Positions 59,412 through 64,000 of a DNA stretch of 64,000 bases are shown here, piece after piece; the stretch's first letter is position 1; each line of letters starts with the position of its first letter. This stretch comes from Diphasiastrum complanatum. Its lineage: Eukaryota > Streptophyta > Lycopodiopsida > Lycopodiales > Lycopodiaceae. The DNA lies in assembly GCA_029204225.1 (NCBI GenBank), contig CM055097.1, positions 46,808,617-46,872,616 on the forward strand, written 5' to 3'. The notes below the pieces were generated by a model, which worked only from the letters and a program-made list of their open reading frames with translations, was not told the DNA's origin and ran no database searches. The position numbers were made by a program, and so were the translations under genes.

Positions 59412-60805
59412 TTTTTGCATGCGAAAGCATGTGGTACTATCAGACATGCGATTGATTCTTGACGTTCGATACTTACTACTGAAAATTTTCACATCTTTCT
59501 GATTTGAGCGCCTGATATCTCAAATGTAATCATTTGAGGAGCTTGATTTCAACTGTTGCATAATTATCAATTGTAACCAAGCGCAAGTCCTTCTTTACCA
59601 AGGAATTAAATTATACTCCAACGGAGTACCGGGGACTCTATATTATCTCTAGCTTTCAGTGTGACAATTATAATTTGTTGTAGAGGTAAAAGACCTCATA
59701 ATGTGTCTTTGCAGTTGTTCAGAAACTGCTATTACTATCGCACTGCTGCCGTCTTAGTAACTGATCTTTTTTTCTGTCCACCATCATTATCGAGTTTTCT
59801 CACTAATAAGAAGCACAATATCATGGAAGTTAAATATATTAGGGCGTAAGAGTGTTTTCCGCTAAACTAGACAAAGAAACTTCAAACTTTCGTCAAGCAA
59901 AACTGAGTTTGACATGACAACGGACAATGTCGTGGACAGCAGAGGTAATTTGAAGATCATTTCAGCTGTCTTGCCAGCAGCATTGTTCTGCAAGATGAAA
60001 TTAAAGACCTGCAACTGGGATGAACATGGCATGCCAGGCTTCACCAACGAGCCCCGCTCGGTCTTCTTCTACCTTTCAGACTTTACAACTGCGCCAGGAG
60101 CAGCAGGTTTTTTCTTAAGTTGCCTAATCAACACGAGCAACTGCTTAAGATGCAATTGCATTCTCGGATTTCAGGATTTATCTAATATTCAGTGCCTAGT
60201 TAAATCTTTTGCGAATGTCTTTTCAGTGTTCAACATGTACCGACTGCGAAGATCTTGGATTTCTATAAACCGAAGTTACTGAACAGTGAAATTTTCCTCG
60301 GTTTGAGGACTAAGTACTTAGTACTCAATCCAGATTGCGAAAAATAGCGGAAAGGGACAATAGTAGTTCATCAAAGATTGACAGAACGACTTTGCCAACC
60401 TTTCATGATTGATTCATGATTCTAAAGCATGTGATTCTATGTTCTTGAACTTCCGTCAGTTTTGCATGTGAATCGCGATTCCATGTTTCTCAACTTCCTT
60501 CTCCACTGCATTTGCAGCCTTTATGAAATTATTAGCCGTAAAAATCTGGATCGTAGCGTTTTCACCAATGTACTATGTACAATGTAATAAAACCACGATT
60601 TCCATGTTTCTGTCAATTATACATTTATGTCTGACGAGAGCACGAGCTTTGAAAAAGTGTCAGAGATGGCCCATGATGATCGATCTGCATCTGCTGTCTG
60701 CAAGGAGATTGACAGCAAAAAGATTGGCACCGATACAAAGCATTGACCAGCATTATTATCATACATTATCAAAACTCCCAATAATTTTAGGTTCATTTTT
60801 TTGAA
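59412..60805. other. SAUR 3' flank and spacer
   Basis: The plus frame 59914-60282 starts MTTDNVVDSRGNLKIISAVL but shows no family I recognise, and no supporting splice structure was found. Confidence 0.4.
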
Positions 60806-60807
60806 GG

Positions 60808-60897
60808 CCACAATGTCATGTGCCCTACATATTCCATTACATAATGGAGTATACACAATGTCATGTGCCCGACATCTTCCATTGCGTAATGGATTAT
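60808..60897. repeat. 46-bp tandem duplication with quasi-palindromes
   Basis: CACAATGTCATGTGCCCTAC…CCATTACATAATGGAGTATA is followed by CACAATGTCATGTGCCCGAC…CCATTGCGTAATGG. Each copy carries a CCATT…AATGG inverted repeat. Confidence 0.85.
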
Positions 60898-61920
60898 ATA
60901 TGGCTTAATTTCACAATGACGATAATGAAACCGAATAGTCGTTAAACCGAATACTCGTTATTTATAGACAAAATTAAGATTATAGAATGGAATAAGCAAT
61001 CCGTGAAATTTTTGCAGAGTGAAATTTTGCTAAATATTATGGCAATTGAATTTAGTGCCCTTGTGTTTTCAAAAAATCAAGCCATTATGCTTTTTGAGCT
61101 ACCTAAAAATGGGCAGAATTTGCCATGTATAATCCATGAGAAAAGATTGATGCCTACCTACCTACCTTTCGTCTTCCAAAATCATGAGAACAAAATGTTC
61201 AGCCCTTATTTATGTTTTGTATTGGGGATTGCCAGAAGCACATCCCTATGAGGGTTCAAATCCCACTCTTTCGTTCCTTTGCACTGAGGTTGTGATCTCC
61301 TCCAATATATTCTTATTTCAAGGAAAATATCTTCACATTGGCTCTCAACTCTGGTTTTCATAATGTCGCTCATACTCACGTCATTCTTGTTAATGGTGTG
61401 GCTTTCCTTTTGCCTCAATACCAAGTACTTTTTCACACCTACCTTCATCGAGACTTAGAGATGTTATCTCAAAAATCACTTGAACTACTCGTAAGAGTTA
61501 CTACAATAACCACTCTTCTTTGTAAAGGTCGAGTCGGAGACAACAATAATAATTGTGATAGCAGGATTTGGATTACTTAGAGAACGGAATAGAGTAGTTC
61601 TGATTTGTGGTGAACGTCAGTATAGGCATCGACAACCATAAAGATAGATTGCTTAAAGGATTAGGCATCTGAGCCAACCATGCAATTCTCTGATACTGAT
61701 ATTCTGAATATAAAGAAATGTGAAACAATTAGGCGTCTATCACATCCATACATTTTTTCATTTATAGAGTACTTGATGTTAACAAGGAAGAATGAGATAG
61801 AACAATATAGATTCTGTATATTCAATGTTGTAATAACAACTATCAGATCACAAGACAATCGCGTTGATAAGCACGTGATCCTACTTACAGAAACAAATCA
61901 ATTGCTACAGTTCTGAATAT
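60898..61920. other. anonymous AT-rich DNA
   Basis: No coding or RNA gene recognised. A GGTTCAAATCC string at about 61252 was considered and rejected as a tRNA or SINE. Confidence 0.45.
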
Positions 61921-61924
61921 TTTA

Positions 61925-62118
<194 letters not shown>

Positions 62119-62749
62119 TTTAACTCTGAGGAGTCACATACTGTGAAACCAATTTTGGTCATTTGATCTATGTTGTTTGATGATCATACATCTCATCATC
62201 CTGTCTTTGATCACTCAGTTCCTTATATAGATGTTGGATGATCTTGTGTTATTCTAATTTTACAATTACAAGATCATTAATAGCTGTTTAATTGACCGAT
62301 AGATCGGTTACTAACTGGAGCGTGAAGACGGAAGTAGGCGGTAACTCAAAATTCTGTCAAAAATATTGTTAATACTCAAGGCAATCTAAATCGATAAATC
62401 GATATTCAATTTAATTCCTAAAGTCACTAAGCCAATGCCTTCACTGCTATGCACAGCGTGCAACATCAGTCACCGATCATCATTATGGAATCTTTACGTA
62501 AATCCCAATCACCTAGATTCCACTAGCCACTTTCACTAGCCTATGACAGAACCATTAGAGTTCCCATTTGTATAAGAATTCATAACAATGCATGTCAGAA
62601 TCACTCACATAATCGCCATGCACCCAATTTTCACAAGCATAGTATCATGAGTTGGAAAAAAACATACATGCATCAGAACAATTTGCGTTTTAAGCACATT
62701 TTACTCACAAAATAGCAAAACTTTCCATGGTGATATCTTGAAGTATAGT

Positions 62750-64000
62750 GCAAAATGATAACATCTCTACTAAAATTAATCTTCTGAGTTACTGAATTAT
62801 AAATCCTATAAGCTTTAATATTCAAAGAGTATCCAACAAGGAAAAACTCGGAACTAGTAGTATCTAGCTTCTTATGAGTTAACGTTGGAATCTGTGCGAA
62901 AACGATACAACCAAAAATTCAAATATGCCTTAATGAAGATTTTGAATCTGTCCATACCTCTTTGGGTGTTTTGTTCACTGAGGCTTTGGTTTTAAATTGA
63001 TTTTGAAGATATGCAGCTGTTGAGACGACTTTTGCACAAAAGGTCTTCGATAATCCTGCATGTAGAATCATACTTTTCACACTTTCAACAAGTATACGAT
63101 TTTTAAGTTTAGCCACTCCATTCAACTGAGGAGAATAGTTGGTGGTATACTGCATAAGAATGCCTTGAGTTTTGCAATCAATCTTTGAATTCAACCGAAA
63201 TGAATTCGCCTCCACCATGAATCTGAATTGTCTTGAGTTTCTTGGAAGTTTGATTCTCAGCTTCTTGCTTGAATTGCTTAAAATACTTGAAGGTTTCTGA
63301 TTTATTCTTTAGAAAATAGACTATTGTCCTCCTTGAATGATCGTAGATGAAGGTCAAAAAATATTTTGCTCCCCCTATCGAGAGAGTCTACATGGGTCCA
63401 CATATGTCATTGTGCACAATATCTAACACAACTTTGGATGTGTGATGTGAATCAAACTTGAAAGGAGTTCTAGCATGCTTGGCTAGAATACATCTTCGAC
63501 AAACTGTACAGTCTAAAATATTGCTGCAGTTGAGATACGAGACAATTTTTTTCACTAACATATTTCGAAGACAAGTAAGATTGACATGACCCATCTCATA
63601 ATGCCATAGTAAATCTCCATTTTCCAAAGTAGAAGTAGATAAAGCTTGGACAATCAAAGCATTGGAATGACTGAGCTTATAAAGATTGCCTTGTCTCTTT
63701 CCAAGCGTAAGTACCTATTTGCTTTTGTCTAGTATCGAACAAGTATTAGATCGAATTTGACTTTATGGCCCAAATTAGTGATTCTACTAATTGAAAGTAC
63801 ATATTTGGTAAGATTCAGAACATGAAGAACATTTGGAATGAAAATAGCACTATCAGAAAGCGATAGTGATGATACCATTAACATTGTGAGTCATAACTTG
63901 ACTGTACTCATATTTCGCTGGCTTGTCATGTGCTGAGTAGCACTTGAATCTTGATATTTTGTCGATCTTCATTTGCCATAAATGCTTCTTCATCGGCTTC
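62750..64000 (-). pseudogene. copia pre-integrase/integrase relic, cut by window edge
   Basis: Minus strand, reading leftward from the window edge: a protease-adjacent piece, then VQALSTSTLENGDLLWHYEM and GHVNLTCLRNMLVKK (pre-integrase), CTVCRRCILAKHARTPFKF and LDIVHNDICGPM, a broken core, NYSPQLNGVAKLKNRILVES, FCAKVVSTAAYLQNQF, PKEVWTDSK and FGC…LVGYSLNIKAYRIYN at about 62810-62900. The core Asp blocks fall in a frame-broken stretch (63220-63390). It belongs to the same family as the plus-strand relic at 25.6-26.4 kb. Confidence 0.8.

Noticed and set aside
59914-60282. 122-codon plus-strand frame
   Set aside because: Coding-like at first glance, but no domain, no splice support and no conserved motif. 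Left undescribed as a gene.
61240-61275. tRNA- or SINE-like B box (GGTTCAAATCC)
   Set aside because: The flanking bases do not form a T-arm, no A box or acceptor stem is visible, and there is no 3' oligo-A/T tail.

Overview
This is nuclear DNA of a land plant with a large, transposon-filled genome. The evidence is spliced genes for plastid proteins (ornithine carbamoyltransferase and ribosomal protein bL31c), an auxin-responsive SAUR gene, GT..AG introns, plant-type Ty1/copia and Ty3/gypsy elements primed by initiator tRNA-Met, hAT relics and long GA/CT/TA microsatellites. A gymnosperm or another large-genome lineage would fit the very long intron, but the sequence does not settle this.

Layout. 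1-1350: 3' end of a decayed hAT transposase. 2040-20550, minus strand: an ornithine carbamoyltransferase gene with four exons recognised. Its first intron is about 16.9 kb and holds most of the retroelements of the left third: a non-autonomous LTR element (4507-11634) with a younger, almost complete copia element nested inside it (5158-10235, TSD CTTTA), an inverted fragment of the non-autonomous family (12830-13900), a 3'-truncated copia element (about 14040-18234) and a lone LTR fragment. The last OTC exon (HCLP motif) is not seen. 20880-21051, plus strand: TATA box and a signal-peptide first exon diverging from OTC. 22.1-29.3 kb: decayed copia pieces and a gypsy chromodomain relic. 31.7-35.5 kb: a Helitron-like/Pif1 helicase pseudogene followed by a separate multi-exon reading frame ending in a GIY-YIG nuclease domain. 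36014-37397: two-exon gene for plastid ribosomal protein bL31c. 38663-42804: a rearranged gypsy element with perfect TSDs (AATTC). 46.1-49.6 kb: a copia element lacking its pol centre. 49.6-55.4 kb: anonymous AT-rich DNA with a deleted solo LTR. 55.5-56.7 kb: another copia relic. 58.2-59.4 kb: a degenerate minisatellite followed by a SAUR gene. 61.9-62.1 kb: a very long TA tract. 62.7-64 kb: a minus-strand copia relic cut by the window edge.

Three observations stand out. First, the gypsy element at 38.7-42.8 kb carries, where an 18-nt primer-binding site should be, a nearly complete initiator tRNA-Met with its post-transcriptional CCA, joined directly to RNase H coding sequence. This looks like a fossil of reverse transcription through the whole tRNA primer followed by misplaced plus-strand transfer. 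Second, the helicase plus GIY-YIG cassette at 32-35.5 kb is not an arrangement I can name. Third, the LTR pair of the nested copia differs almost only by single-base indels, and OTC exon 4 is broken only by apparent single-base insertions. Many frameshifts in this window may therefore be consensus errors rather than real decay.

Apart from the mobile elements, the genes are independent housekeeping or growth genes: OTC (arginine synthesis in the plastid), bL31c (plastid translation) and SAUR (auxin-linked growth control). There is no operon-like organisation.
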